Shown in pieces: positions 47,564 through 56,982 of a stretch of DNA of 64,000 nucleotides (positions are counted from its first letter, which is position 1; each line of letters starts with the position of its first letter). This stretch comes from an uncultured Bacteroidales bacterium (GTDB lineage: Bacteria; Bacteroidota; Bacteroidia; Bacteroidales; UBA932). The notes under the pieces were generated by a model that saw only the letters and a program-made list of their open reading frames with translations, did not search any database and was not told the DNA's origin. The DNA is taken from positions 62,001-126,000 of the forward strand of contig CALUTY010000008.1 of NCBI GenBank assembly GCA_944323825.1, written 5' to 3'. A program made the translations under genes and the position numbers.

Positions 47564-49411
47564 TTATTTCACATCAAGGCCAAAATCTGAAATCAGATTC
47601 TTGACCTCGGCATTCTTCTCCATCAGATCCTTCGCCTTTTCGCTCGGCGTGTACGGCCCGGCCTCGGACTGCTCGTCGGGCACTACATCCACCCTGAGAT
47701 AAAGCCTTGAGGAGCCGGCAAGCTTTCTGAAAGTACCTTCAAGCTCCCGCAGCAGCTTTTCTTCTATCCATGTCTTCTGGGCCATGTTAAGGACGCTGAA
47801 AATGACGCATTTCCCGTCTTCGTGATCAGTTATCTCCAGCTTCGAAGAAGCCAGGGTGTTGGCAAGCCTCGGCTTGGAGGAATATGCCACCACAAGCTCC
47901 TTCCACCTGAGCCTTATGGTATCATCAGAAGGCAGGACAGAGGCAGCTTGGCCGGCATCCGTTGCAGCGCCGGCGACGACCGGGTCTTCCGGACCGTTCA
48001 TCAGGGACTTTATGGAAAGAGATGACGGCTGCCGGGCAGCGCGTCTGCGTGGTGCCCGTGCGGAGGAAGCTTCATCTGCAGCGGATCCGGCAGGCTGCGG
48101 TGCTGCAGGAGCGGCAGGCGTTTCCGGAGCCGGTGCAGCTGCAGAAGCAGCCTGTACGGAAGGAGCAGCAGCCTGAACAGGCCGGGAAGGCGGCACTGAT
48201 GACGCAGTTGGAGCGGCATGTTGCGGCTGAACCGGTGCTGCAGGGGCCGCAGAGGTTGCAGAGGCTGCGGAAACAGCGGAAGGCTGCGCCGCAGGATGTG
48301 CCTGCTGTCCGCTGAGGTTCTTCATAAGAAAACTGAGCTTCATGAGGGTGAACTCGATGTGAAGCCTCGGATTTACACTCAGCCTGTAGCCTGATTCACA
48401 CTGCACGGTGATGTTCAGGCATTCATAGAGGAACTGGAGCGGGCATCTTTCCGCCTGTTCCTTATATCTTTTCTTCAATGAGTCAGGAAGTTCCAGCAAT
48501 GCATCAAGGCCTGCACTCCTGCTCACGATAAGGTTTCTGAAATGACTGCTCAGGGCGGACACGAAATGCAGGGCATTGAACCCCTTTGCCAATATGCCGT
48601 CAAACGCAAGGAGAGCCGAAGGATAGTCCCCTGCGAGGAAGTTATCCACAAGATTGAAGCAATGCTCATAGTCAAGGACATTGAGATTGCTCAGAACATC
48701 CTCATATTTCACATCCGTGCCGCAGAAGGCCACAGTCTGGTCGAATATCGTCAAGGCATCGCGCATCGCCCCGTCTGCCTTTCTGGCAATGACATGCAGG
48801 GACTCGTCGTCTATGGTGATGCCCTCCATGTCGGCTATATGCCTCAGGTTCTTCACGATATTGTCGACAGTGATTCTGTTGAAGTCGTATGTCTGGCACC
48901 TGGAGAGGATGGTCGGCAGTATCTTGTGCTTCTCTGTGGTGGCAAGGATGAAGATGGCATGGGCTGGCGGCTCCTCCAGGGTCTTCAGAAAGGCATTGAA
49001 GGCCGACTGTGACAGCATGTGCACCTCGTCTATGATGTACACGCTGTATTTGCCGACCTGCGGAGGGATCCGCACCTGCTCCATCAGAGCCTTGATGTCG
49101 TCGACACCGTTGTTGGATGCCGCATCCAGCTCATGGATGCAGTAGGAACGGCCCTCTGCGAAAGAAATACAGGATTCGCATTTGCCGCAAGGCTCCATGT
49201 CCGGAGTGGGATTGGAGCAGTTTATGGTCTTGGCGAAGATTCTCGCCGTACTCGTCTTGCCGACGCCGCGCGGACCGCAGAACAGGTAGGCATGGGCCAG
49301 CTGCCCGCGGACTATCGAATTCTTGAGAGTCCGTGCTATATTGTCCTGGCCGACCAGAGATTCGAAATTGTCCGGCCTGTATTTTCTTGCTGATACGATA
49401 TATTCTGTCAT
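47564..49411 (-). CDS. dnaX: DNA polymerase III subunit gamma/tau
   Basis: The clamp-loader ATPase and replisome organiser. 615 residues from MTEYIVSARKYRPDNF. Walker A GPRGVGKTSTARIF, zinc module with CGKCESC, SRC-type block LSRCQTYDFNRI, then domain III, a long Ala/Pro/Gln-rich linker (about 380-480) and a C-terminal domain (LRLRWKELVVAYSSK). The frame begins at a TTG at 49420, but the ATG at 49411 gives the family start. I see no slippery A-run that would make a gamma form. A TAAATTTG box (49425-49418, minus strand) is very close to the ATG. Confidence 0.95.
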   Translation of the reverse strand: MTEYIVSARKYRPDNFESLVGQDNIARTLKNSIVRGQLAHAYLFCGPRGVGKTSTARIFAKTINCSNPTPDMEPCGKCESCISFAEGRSYCIHELDAASNNGVDDIKALMEQVRIPPQVGKYSVYIIDEVHMLSQSAFNAFLKTLEEPPAHAIFILATTEKHKILPTILSRCQTYDFNRITVDNIVKNLRHIADMEGITIDDESLHVIARKADGAMRDALTIFDQTVAFCGTDVKYEDVLSNLNVLDYEHCFNLVDNFLAGDYPSALLAFDGILAKGFNALHFVSALSSHFRNLIVSRSAGLDALLELPDSLKKRYKEQAERCPLQFLYECLNITVQCESGYRLSVNPRLHIEFTLMKLSFLMKNLSGQQAHPAAQPSAVSAASATSAAPAAPVQPQHAAPTASSVPPSRPVQAAAPSVQAASAAAPAPETPAAPAAPQPAGSAADEASSARAPRRRAARQPSSLSIKSLMNGPEDPVVAGAATDAGQAASVLPSDDTIRLRWKELVVAYSSKPRLANTLASSKLEITDHEDGKCVIFSVLNMAQKTWIEEKLLRELEGTFRKLAGSSRLYLRVDVVPDEQSEAGPYTPSEKAKDLMEKNAEVKNLISDFGLDVK

Positions 49412-49447
49412 GACCTGCAAATTTAAGTAATTTTAAGCATATTTTTG

Positions 49448-49455
49448 TAACTTTG
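49448..49455 (+). promoter_or_regulatory. -7 box for the 49534 gene group
   Basis: TAACTTTG, 78 nt before the start codon at 49534. The -33 region has only TTTAAG. It lies back to back with the dnaX box (minus strand 49425-49418). Confidence 0.45.
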
Positions 49456-49533
49456 CCATCCGTTTCGGCAGTAACGGCCGGCATATTGCATCCGGCGGCC
49501 GACCTGACGGATGTCATTTTATACAGAGTTGAG

Positions 49534-50382
49534 ATGAAAAGGATTCTGCTGCTGATTGTTTCAGTCTTGGCGCCTGTGATCATGTCAGCCCAGGCGCAGA
49601 TAACTACAAAAGACGAGAAAATCGAAGATTTCCCGGAAAAGACGACAAAGGTGGTCCTGTCGGGAAATGACTTTTTTGATGCCGCACTGAAGGAGGAGAT
49701 CAGGGCGAGATGGAACATATCCGCATTTGAATTCTGCACCCTCGCGGAGTTTCAGGAACTTAAATCGGACGACAGCTATTATTTCCTGATGCCGGTGAAA
49801 AGCCGTTTCCGCAAGGAGAGCGAGCCGGGAATCGAGATGCTGACCCTCATAAAAGGCGGGGAGGGAGCAGACAAGGGACTCAGCAAAATGCTTGAAATAG
49901 TGTCAATTCCCGTCAGGGCAGCAAGATATCCGTCAGGCCGGGAACTCATCTTCCTGCCGGCCCTCATAGACATTATCCAGGAACATGTGCTTCATTCGCT
50001 CGAACGCGGACTCAATGCATATTCCACGCTCGCAGGCACATCCACCAACATAATGGAGGCGGACACAATGAAAATCGTACTTGCGGAAGACGACCTTTCG
50101 GATGAGATCACCCCGGAAATCAGGGAATTCTATTTCAGAGACGGGGTCTGCTCCTCAGACGAGGAGACGGCGGACAACATGATGCTGGAAAATGCTCCGG
50201 GGACCCTCGTAAGTTATACGGTGTTCCCATACGATCCTGTTCCCGGTTCATACTGCTACAAGATGCTTATAGATGCCGGCACACACAAGCTGTATTATTT
50301 CAGGAAACACAAGATAACAAAAAAGAGAGGACCGGGATTCCTGACGGAAGACCTGATGAGAATAACGGCAGACAGGAAATAA
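49534..50382 (+). CDS. Secreted Bacteroidota protein, function unknown
   Basis: 282 residues from MKRILLLIVSVLAPVIMSAQ, with a signal peptide cleaved around SAQA-QITT. The body starts TTKDEKIEDFPEKTTKVVLS and contains WNISAFEFCTLAEFQEL and MLTLIKGGEGADKG; I recall uncharacterised Bacteroides relatives with the same blocks, encoded next to an M16 peptidase. No enzymatic motif is visible. The frame is open from 49453, but the ATG at 49534 fits the signal peptide. It lies 7 nt before the M16 gene; the two are probably co-transcribed. Confidence 0.75.
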   Translation: MKRILLLIVSVLAPVIMSAQAQITTKDEKIEDFPEKTTKVVLSGNDFFDAALKEEIRARWNISAFEFCTLAEFQELKSDDSYYFLMPVKSRFRKESEPGIEMLTLIKGGEGADKGLSKMLEIVSIPVRAARYPSGRELIFLPALIDIIQEHVLHSLERGLNAYSTLAGTSTNIMEADTMKIVLAEDDLSDEITPEIREFYFRDGVCSSDEETADNMMLENAPGTLVSYTVFPYDPVPGSYCYKMLIDAGTHKLYYFRKHKITKKRGPGFLTEDLMRITADRK

Positions 50383-50389
50383 GGAAGGG

Positions 50390-51625
50390 ATGAAGTGCGG
50401 AAAGACGCCATGCGGCATAAGGTATGCCGTAAAGACAGGAGGGTCGGCAGTGGGATATTGCGCCCTGAGCATAAGATGCGGCACGCGGGATGAGGAAGGC
50501 TACCATTCCGGCATAGCCCATCTTGTGGAACACACCCTGTTCAAGGGAACGGCAAGAAAGAACGCCACCACCATAAACGGCTATCTTGACAGGCTCGGCG
50601 GCGAGCTGAACGCCTATACAACAAAGGAGGAAATAGTGCTGCACGCGACGGTACTGAAGGAGGACCTGAACAAGGCCGCCTCACTGCTCTTCGAACTTGC
50701 CACATCCCCTTCATTTCCGGGGAATGAGGTGGAGACAGAAAAGGGGGTGGTCGTGGATGAAATCAATTCATACAAGGATTCCCCGTCTGAAGAGATATAC
50801 GACAGGTTTGAAGAAATGCTGTTCTCCGGACACCCGCTCTCAGGCCCGATATTGGGGACCGCATCCTCTGTCAGAAAAATTACCCCGGATGAACTTCTGA
50901 AATTTGTAAAGGAGAAATTCAAGCCTGAGAACATGGCCTTCACAGTCGTGGCAGGACTGAATGAGGACAAGATGGAGAAGACCGTGCTCAAAATGGCTGA
51001 AAAATACTTCCCGGAATGTGAAAAGCCTGCGGGAGAAATGCCTGAACCGAAACGCTTCAAGCCGGAGGCAGCCTGCTTCGACAAAAAGATGACAAGGCGT
51101 AACCACCAGGTAAACTGTGTGATAGGGACCACTGCCCCGTCACTGTATGAAGAAAAGGAAAGGGTGGCGACCGTCCTGCTGTGCAACATTCTCGGAGGCC
51201 CTGCCACCAACTCCATCCTCAATTCCGTCCTGAGGGAAAAGAACGGATGGGTCTACGGGGTGGAATGCTCCTACACGCAATATGCCGACACCGGCATCGT
51301 GGCCATCTGCCTCGGATGCGACAGGGACAACCTGGAAAAATGCTGCAAAGCCATCGGCAAGGAAATCAGGAAACTGCAGGACAGCCCGATGAGCGAAAGG
51401 AAACTGAAGGCGGCAAAGAAGCAGCTGCTCGGACAGCTTGCCATAAGCTCCGACAACGGGGAGACCCAATGCCTTTCTATGGGAAAGAGCCTGCTCACAT
51501 ACGGACATATCGCAGATGACGGGCAGACAAGGGAAAAGATCGAGGCAGTCTCGGCTGAAGAGCTGATGGAACTTTCACGCAGGATTTTTGACAAGGAAAG
51601 GCTGTCAAGGCTTGTATTTGCCTGA
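50390..51625 (+). CDS. M16 family zinc metallopeptidase
   Basis: 411 residues. The inverse zinc motif is HLVEH (H44, E47, H48), and the third ligand is probably the Glu of VVVDEINSYKD about 75 residues on. The second M16 half (from about 170) ends with the usual Y-R loop missing or weak. The length fits a single-subunit, PqqL/insulinase-like short M16. No signal peptide, so probably cytoplasmic. It follows the secreted protein gene after 7 nt and precedes an O-methyltransferase gene after 16 nt. Substrates are unknown. Confidence 0.9.
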   Translation: MKCGKTPCGIRYAVKTGGSAVGYCALSIRCGTRDEEGYHSGIAHLVEHTLFKGTARKNATTINGYLDRLGGELNAYTTKEEIVLHATVLKEDLNKAASLLFELATSPSFPGNEVETEKGVVVDEINSYKDSPSEEIYDRFEEMLFSGHPLSGPILGTASSVRKITPDELLKFVKEKFKPENMAFTVVAGLNEDKMEKTVLKMAEKYFPECEKPAGEMPEPKRFKPEAACFDKKMTRRNHQVNCVIGTTAPSLYEEKERVATVLLCNILGGPATNSILNSVLREKNGWVYGVECSYTQYADTGIVAICLGCDRDNLEKCCKAIGKEIRKLQDSPMSERKLKAAKKQLLGQLAISSDNGETQCLSMGKSLLTYGHIADDGQTREKIEAVSAEELMELSRRIFDKERLSRLVFA

Positions 51626-51641
51626 CACACAATAAAAGACT

Positions 51642-52277
51642 ATGGAAGCATCGGACAGATATATCAGGGAACATTCATCAGGACAGACGGAAGCCCTTGC
51701 CTGGATAGAACGCCAGACCAACATCAGGACAAACCATGCCAGGATGCTTTCCGGAGCCGTCCAAGGGAGGTTTCTCACAATGCTCACGGAGATGATACGG
51801 CCTGCCAGGGTGCTCGAGATAGGCACATTCACCGGCTATTCCGCCGTCTGCATCGCCTACGGACTGCCCGAAGACGGACATCTCGATACCCTTGAAATCA
51901 ATGACGAGCTTGAAGACCTGATTCTCGAAGGATTCGACAGGGCCGGGGTAAGCGACAAGATATCCCTTCTCATAGGTGATGCGAAGAAGACGCTGGAACG
52001 GCTGAAATCCGGGCAATACGACATGGTGTATATCGATGCCAACAAAAGGGAATATCCTGAATACTACGATCTTGTCTTCGACATGGTGCGTCCCGGAGGC
52101 TATATCCTCGCAGACAATGTGCTCTGGGACGGCAAAGTCTGGCTCAATCCTCTTCCGCAGGACAAGCAGACACAGGGCATCGCTGCATTCAACAGCATCG
52201 TCGCCCGCGATCCCCGCGTCGAATCAGTCATCCTCCCCGTCCGGGACGGCCTCAACCTCATCCGGAAGAAACCCTGA
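51642..52277 (+). CDS. SAM-dependent O-methyltransferase (class I, COMT-like)
   Basis: 211 residues. Motif I is RVLEIGTFTGYSAVCIAYGL, then HLDTLEINDELEDL, YDMVYIDANKREYPEYYDLV and GGYILADNVLWDGKVW, which are diagnostic of the methyltransferase-3 family (catechol/caffeoyl-CoA O-methyltransferase-like) with metal-binding Asp and Asn residues. The substrate is unknown; bacterial members act on catechols or sugars. The last about 25 codons use CGC, CGG and CTC strongly. It ends 1 nt before the convergent murA stop codon, leaving no terminator. Confidence 0.88.
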   Translation: MEASDRYIREHSSGQTEALAWIERQTNIRTNHARMLSGAVQGRFLTMLTEMIRPARVLEIGTFTGYSAVCIAYGLPEDGHLDTLEINDELEDLILEGFDRAGVSDKISLLIGDAKKTLERLKSGQYDMVYIDANKREYPEYYDLVFDMVRPGGYILADNVLWDGKVWLNPLPQDKQTQGIAAFNSIVARDPRVESVILPVRDGLNLIRKKP

Positions 52278-52278
52278 A

Positions 52279-53592
52279 CTAATTTCTTGAAATATGTGCA
52301 CCGAGGGCATTAAGACGGATGTCGATGTCTTCGTAGCCACGGTCAATCTGCTCTATATTGCCGATGACGCTCGTGCCCTTGGCGGACATGGCAGCGATGA
52401 GCATGGCTATGCCGGCACGGATGTCCGGTGAAAGCATGTTGTTGGCCCTGAGCGTGAATTTGTGGTCATGGCCTATCACCACGGCGCGATGAGGGTCGCA
52501 AAGAATGATCTGCGCCCCCATGTCTATCAGCCTGTCCACAAAGAAAAGCCTGCTTTCGAACATCTTCTGATGAATTAGGACGCTGCCCTTGCACTGTGTG
52601 GCCACGACGAGCATCACGCTGAGGAGGTCAGGAGTAAGACCGGGCCACGGGGCATCGGCTATGGTCAGGATGGAACCGTCCAGAAAGGATTCTATGACAT
52701 AGCTCTCCTGCTCCGGAATGAATATGTCATCACCACGCTGCTCAAGGTTTATGCCGAGGCGGCGGAAACATTCGGGGATGATGCCGAGATTGTCGTATGA
52801 AACATCCTTGATGGTGATGGAGCTGCGGGTGATTGCAGCCATCCCGATGAAACTTCCGACTTCTATCATGTCCGGAAGAAGGGTGTGACTCGCACCGTGA
52901 AGCTTTTCCACACCTGTGACGGTCAAGAGATTGGACCCGATGCCTTCAATCTTCGCCCCCATGGACACCAACAGGCGGCAGAGCTGCTGTATATACGGTT
53001 CGCAGGCGGCATTATAGATGGTCGTGGTGCCTTCTGCAAGGGTGGCTGCCATCAGGATATTCGCCGTGCCTGTCACTGAAGCCTCGTCCAGAAGCATATA
53101 TTTGCCTTTCAGGCGTTGGCCTTCCGGGACATGGAGATAGAAAGCCTTCTTGTCATTGTCATATTCCAGGCCGGCACCGAGGTTCATCAGGCCGAGGATG
53201 TGCGTGTCCACCCTCCTGCGGCCGATCTTGTCCCCGCCCGGCTTCGGGAAATAGGCGCTGCCGAAACGGGCAAGAATCGGGCCGACAACCATCAGGGATC
53301 CGCGGAGAGCGGCGCATTTCCGGACAAAATCATCGCTCCGGACATAGTCAATGTCGATTTCATCGGCCTTGAACACATAGCAGCCCTTTTCCTTGCGGGT
53401 GACCTTGACCCCCATCCCTTCCAGAAGGATGATCAGGTTGCGTATGTCCAGGATTTCCGGAATATTGGAAATCGTGACCTCCTCATCTGTGAGCAGGACG
53501 GCACTTATCACCTGAAGCGCCTCATTCTTCGCTCCCTGCGGGCGGATGACTCCGCTGAGCTTGTGCCCGCCTTCAATGACAAACGAACTCAT
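52279..53592 (-). CDS. murA: UDP-N-acetylglucosamine 1-carboxyvinyltransferase (Asp at the fosfomycin-target position)
   Basis: MurA transfers enolpyruvate to UDP-GlcNAc, the first committed step of peptidoglycan synthesis. 437 residues. K22 (QGAKNEAL) matches the catalytic Lys. The loop that carries Cys115 in E. coli (PGGCAIG) reads PGGDKIG with D121, so the nucleophilic Cys that fosfomycin alkylates is replaced by Asp, as in naturally fosfomycin-insensitive MurA enzymes. RRRVDTH and the C-terminal DRGYEDIDIRLNALGAH are normal. Last in the dnaG-metG-murB-murA group, 12 nt after murB. Confidence 0.96.
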   Translation of the reverse strand: MSSFVIEGGHKLSGVIRPQGAKNEALQVISAVLLTDEEVTISNIPEILDIRNLIILLEGMGVKVTRKEKGCYVFKADEIDIDYVRSDDFVRKCAALRGSLMVVGPILARFGSAYFPKPGGDKIGRRRVDTHILGLMNLGAGLEYDNDKKAFYLHVPEGQRLKGKYMLLDEASVTGTANILMAATLAEGTTTIYNAACEPYIQQLCRLLVSMGAKIEGIGSNLLTVTGVEKLHGASHTLLPDMIEVGSFIGMAAITRSSITIKDVSYDNLGIIPECFRRLGINLEQRGDDIFIPEQESYVIESFLDGSILTIADAPWPGLTPDLLSVMLVVATQCKGSVLIHQKMFESRLFFVDRLIDMGAQIILCDPHRAVVIGHDHKFTLRANNMLSPDIRAGIAMLIAAMSAKGTSVIGNIEQIDRGYEDIDIRLNALGAHISRN

Positions 53593-53604
53593 AATGTTGC
53601 AGAT

Positions 53605-54738
53605 TTACACATGCTCCACTTCCGGATGAAGTGTCACACCGAATTTTTCATATACCGCCTTTACTGCCATCGCCTCAACGGCAAGGATTTCTGAAGGAGA
53701 GGCATTCCCCGTCAGGTTGACTATCACCAGCGGCTGTTTCTCATAGATGCCTGCATTCCCGGCGACAAGGCCTTTCAGCCCGCACTGGTCCAGCAGCCAC
53801 GCGGCAGGAACCTTTATAAACCCCGAACCGGCGTCATAATGAGGGACTTCATAATCCGCCCCGTGCTCTATCCTCGCCACGGAGGCAATCCGTTCATAGT
53901 CCGACCTCGGGATGACCGGATTCTTGAAAAAGCTCCCGGCACTCCCGATGACTGCAGGGTCCGGCAACTTGGCATTCCTTATGGAAAGTATCACATTCCT
54001 CACAAGCATGGATGACAACCCTGCTTCCGTATGGTTTCCTGCAGTTTCAAATGCAGCGTTCACCGCCTCTTTCACATGACCGTAGTCCAGCCTCGGAACG
54101 GGCACTGAAGAAAGAGTGAAGACAACCGAAGTCACCACATACCTGCCTTTGGCCGAATCCTTGAACATGGAATCCCGATAGCCGTAGCCGCACTCCGAGG
54201 CCTTGAAGGCAACCCTGCGGCCCGTGACGCAGTCAAAGCATTTCACCTGAAAAATGATGTCCTTTGCCTCAACCCCGTATGCCCCTATGTTCTGGACTGC
54301 CGCAGCCCCGACCTCGCCAGGAATCCCGGAAAGGTTCTCCGGCCCCCAAAGCCCCCTTTCAGCGCACCAGAGGCAGAAGTCATCCCAGAGCACCCCGGCT
54401 CCGGCCTCTACAAGCATCTTGCCGTCCGCAGCCAGGTCTGCACAGATTTCCGCTGCAGACACCCCTGCCTGATACTGATGCCCGGCACCTTCCAACACAG
54501 AAATGAACCTTATGTCAGAATGAAAGACAGTCCCCGGGAAATCCTTTGTGAAAAGCAGGTTGCTCCCCTTCCCTATATGCAGGAAAGGGCTCGGCAGACC
54601 GTCCGGAGACATCCCGTGCCTCATCTTCCAAAGCTCCTCCAGCTCCTCCACCGTCCCGTATTCCACAAAGCATGCGCAGGACACCTTCATTCCGAAGGTG
54701 TTCCACGCCCTGAGATCCATATTGTGACTTGTCTTCAT
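53605..54738 (-). CDS. murB: UDP-N-acetylmuramate dehydrogenase
   Basis: MurB reduces enolpyruvyl-UDP-GlcNAc to UDP-MurNAc with NADPH and FAD. 377 residues, type I with the extended C-terminal part (type II is about 300). FLHIGKGSNLLFTKDFPG and GIPGEVGAAAVQNIGAYGVE are FAD-binding; SAGSFFKNPVI carries the catalytic Ser. It follows metG after 7 nt and precedes murA after 12 nt, so the first two peptidoglycan precursor enzymes are next to each other. Confidence 0.95.
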   Translation of the reverse strand: MKTSHNMDLRAWNTFGMKVSCACFVEYGTVEELEELWKMRHGMSPDGLPSPFLHIGKGSNLLFTKDFPGTVFHSDIRFISVLEGAGHQYQAGVSAAEICADLAADGKMLVEAGAGVLWDDFCLWCAERGLWGPENLSGIPGEVGAAAVQNIGAYGVEAKDIIFQVKCFDCVTGRRVAFKASECGYGYRDSMFKDSAKGRYVVTSVVFTLSSVPVPRLDYGHVKEAVNAAFETAGNHTEAGLSSMLVRNVILSIRNAKLPDPAVIGSAGSFFKNPVIPRSDYERIASVARIEHGADYEVPHYDAGSGFIKVPAAWLLDQCGLKGLVAGNAGIYEKQPLVIVNLTGNASPSEILAVEAMAVKAVYEKFGVTLHPEVEHV

Positions 54739-54745
54739 CTGTTCT

Positions 54746-56950
54746 TTATCCTATTTCGGCGCCGTTGGAAAGTGGCTCCTGAGGGGTGATGAAGCGCATC
54801 TTGCCGTCGCCCTGGCGGGCCATGAGGATCATGCCCTTGGACTCGATGCCGCGGATCTTGCGCGGAGCGAGGTTGGCAAGGATGCAGATCTGGCGGCCGA
54901 CCATCTGCTCGGGAGTATAATATTCGGCTATGCCGGAAACGATGACACGCTTGTCGATGCCGGTGTCAATGGTGAGCTTGAGAAGCTTGTCGGTCTTAGG
55001 GACACGCTCGGCCTCAAGGACTGTGGCAGTGCGGATGTCCATCTTCTCAAAATCCTCAAATGTGCACTCAGTCTTCTGCGGAGTGACACGGCGGGCCTCT
55101 TCGGCGGCCTGCGCCGCCTCGTTGGCCTTGCGGATTTCCTCAAGCCTGTTGATCTGGGCCTCGACCACGCTGTCCTCTATCTTGCTGAACAGAAGTTCCG
55201 GCTCGCCAAGCTGGTGTCCCTCAGGCAGGAGGCATCCCGCACCGAGAAGGCTCCAGGTGAGGACGACAGAGAAATCATCTGCAGAAGAACGCCTTGCACC
55301 GGTGTCCCCGCCATCCCTTGCCGGATAGGTATGCAGAGCGGCAGCCTCATTCTCCCCATAGAAATTGACGGTAGGGGCACCTTCCCCGTGACGATGGTCA
55401 GCACCGGCTATAAGCCCCACATTGAGAATCTTCCTGAGCTTCTCCGCGGAGAACGGAAGGAACGGCTCGAATGCTATAGCAAGGTTGGCACATATCTGGA
55501 GGGCGACATTAAGGATGGATGCCGTCCTGTCCATGTCTGTCTTGGCGACCTTCCACGGCTCGGTGTCGGTCAGATACTTGTTGCCGAGACGGGCCATGTT
55601 CATGGCTTCCTTCAGGGCCTCGCGGAACTTGTAGTTTTCAAGATTGCCTTCTATCGCTTCCCTCATTGCCGGCAGCTGGGCAAGGGTCTCGGCATCAATC
55701 GGCTCGGACTTCTTGTCGGCAGGTACCATGCCTCCGAAATATTTGTGTGTGAGGACCACGGCACGGTTTACGAAATTGCCGAGGATCGCCACAAGTTCGT
55801 TGTTGTTGCGGGCCTGGAAATCTTTCCAGCTGTAATCATTATCCTTGGTCTCAGGAGCATTGGCGCAGAGCACATATCTCAGCACATCTTCCTGTCCCGG
55901 GAACTCCTTAAGATATTCCTGGAGCCATACTGCCCAGTTCCTGGTAGTGGAAATCTTTCTGCCTTCAAGATTGAGGAACTCGTTTGCAGGTACATTGTCC
56001 GGAAGGATGAAATCCCCATAGGCCTTCAGCATTGACGGGAAGACGATGCAATGGAAGACGATATTGTCCTTTCCGATGAAATGTACGAGCTTGGTGTCCT
56101 CAGACTTCCACCATTTCTCCCATGACTGTGGCAGGAGTTCCTTGGTGTTGGAAATATAGCCGATAGGGGCATCGAACCACACATAGAGCACCTTGCCTTC
56201 AGCTCCTTCCACCGGCACCGGAACACCCCAGTCGAGGTCACGGCTCACGGCACGAGGCTGCAGGCCGCCGTCAATCCAGGACTTGCACTGTCCGTACACA
56301 TTGGTCTTCCATTCCTTGTGGCCTTCCAATATCCACTCCTTCAGCCACGGTTCATATTGGTCGAGAGGCAGATACCAGTGTTTAGTCTTCCTCTTGACAG
56401 GCTCGCTGCCGCTCAGGGCGGACTTGGGGTTTATAAGCTCGTCCGGGCTGAGGGTACTGCCGCATTTTTCGCACTGGTCACCGTATGCCCCCTCCGCCCC
56501 GCATTTCGGGCAGGTCCCGACTATATAGCGGTCTGCAAGGAAGGTATTCGCCTCGGTGTCATAATATTGCTCGCTCTCCTTCTCGATGAATTTCCCTTCA
56601 TCATAAAGCTTCCTGAAAAACTCGGAGGCGGTCTTCTCATGCACATCCGAAGTGGTCCTGGAATATATGTCGAAATTGATTCCGAGTCCGGTGAACGAAT
56701 CCTTTATTATCCTGTGGAACCTGTCCACGACATCCTGCGGTGTGCATCCCTCCTTTTTGGCCTTGATGGTGATAGGCACCCCGTGCTCGTCGGAGCCGCA
56801 GATGAAAAGCACATCCTCGCCTTTCATCCTCAGATATCTCACATAAATGTCGGCAGGCACATAAACCCCGGCAAGATGGCCGATATGCACCGGTCCGTTT
56901 GCGTACGGAAGCGCACATGTGACAAGTGTCCTTTTGTAATTGTCTTTCAT
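54746..56950 (-). CDS. metG: Methionyl-tRNA synthetase with C-terminal tRNA-binding domain
   Basis: 734 residues. HIGH is intact (HIGH, 22-25). The zinc knuckle ([19 protein letters not shown]) is present. The KMSKS loop reads KISTT ([13 protein letters not shown]), the usual form in this lineage. The C-terminal about 110 residues ([20 protein letters not shown] onward) are an EMAP/Trbp111-like tRNA-binding domain, preceded by a charged linker ([19 protein letters not shown]). It starts 32 nt after dnaG's stop codon. A segment around 560-600 ([20 protein letters not shown]) is an insert common in Bacteroidota. Confidence 0.97.
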   Translation of the reverse strand: MKDNYKRTLVTCALPYANGPVHIGHLAGVYVPADIYVRYLRMKGEDVLFICGSDEHGVPITIKAKKEGCTPQDVVDRFHRIIKDSFTGLGINFDIYSRTTSDVHEKTASEFFRKLYDEGKFIEKESEQYYDTEANTFLADRYIVGTCPKCGAEGAYGDQCEKCGSTLSPDELINPKSALSGSEPVKRKTKHWYLPLDQYEPWLKEWILEGHKEWKTNVYGQCKSWIDGGLQPRAVSRDLDWGVPVPVEGAEGKVLYVWFDAPIGYISNTKELLPQSWEKWWKSEDTKLVHFIGKDNIVFHCIVFPSMLKAYGDFILPDNVPANEFLNLEGRKISTTRNWAVWLQEYLKEFPGQEDVLRYVLCANAPETKDNDYSWKDFQARNNNELVAILGNFVNRAVVLTHKYFGGMVPADKKSEPIDAETLAQLPAMREAIEGNLENYKFREALKEAMNMARLGNKYLTDTEPWKVAKTDMDRTASILNVALQICANLAIAFEPFLPFSAEKLRKILNVGLIAGADHRHGEGAPTVNFYGENEAAALHTYPARDGGDTGARRSSADDFSVVLTWSLLGAGCLLPEGHQLGEPELLFSKIEDSVVEAQINRLEEIRKANEAAQAAEEARRVTPQKTECTFEDFEKMDIRTATVLEAERVPKTDKLLKLTIDTGIDKRVIVSGIAEYYTPEQMVGRQICILANLAPRKIRGIESKGMILMARQGDGKMRFITPQEPLSNGAEIG

Positions 56951-56982
56951 ATCCTATAGTCTAAAATTTCAAACATTGTCCA

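Noticed and set aside
48010..48320. GCTGCA/GCAG-rich stretch in dnaX as a repeat array or CRISPR
   Set aside because: It encodes the Ala/Pro-rich linker usual in DnaX; no regular spacers.
55930..55990. MetG KMSKS motif reading KISTT, as a defective enzyme
   Set aside because: I know this form from other Bacteroidota MetG proteins; all other motifs are intact.
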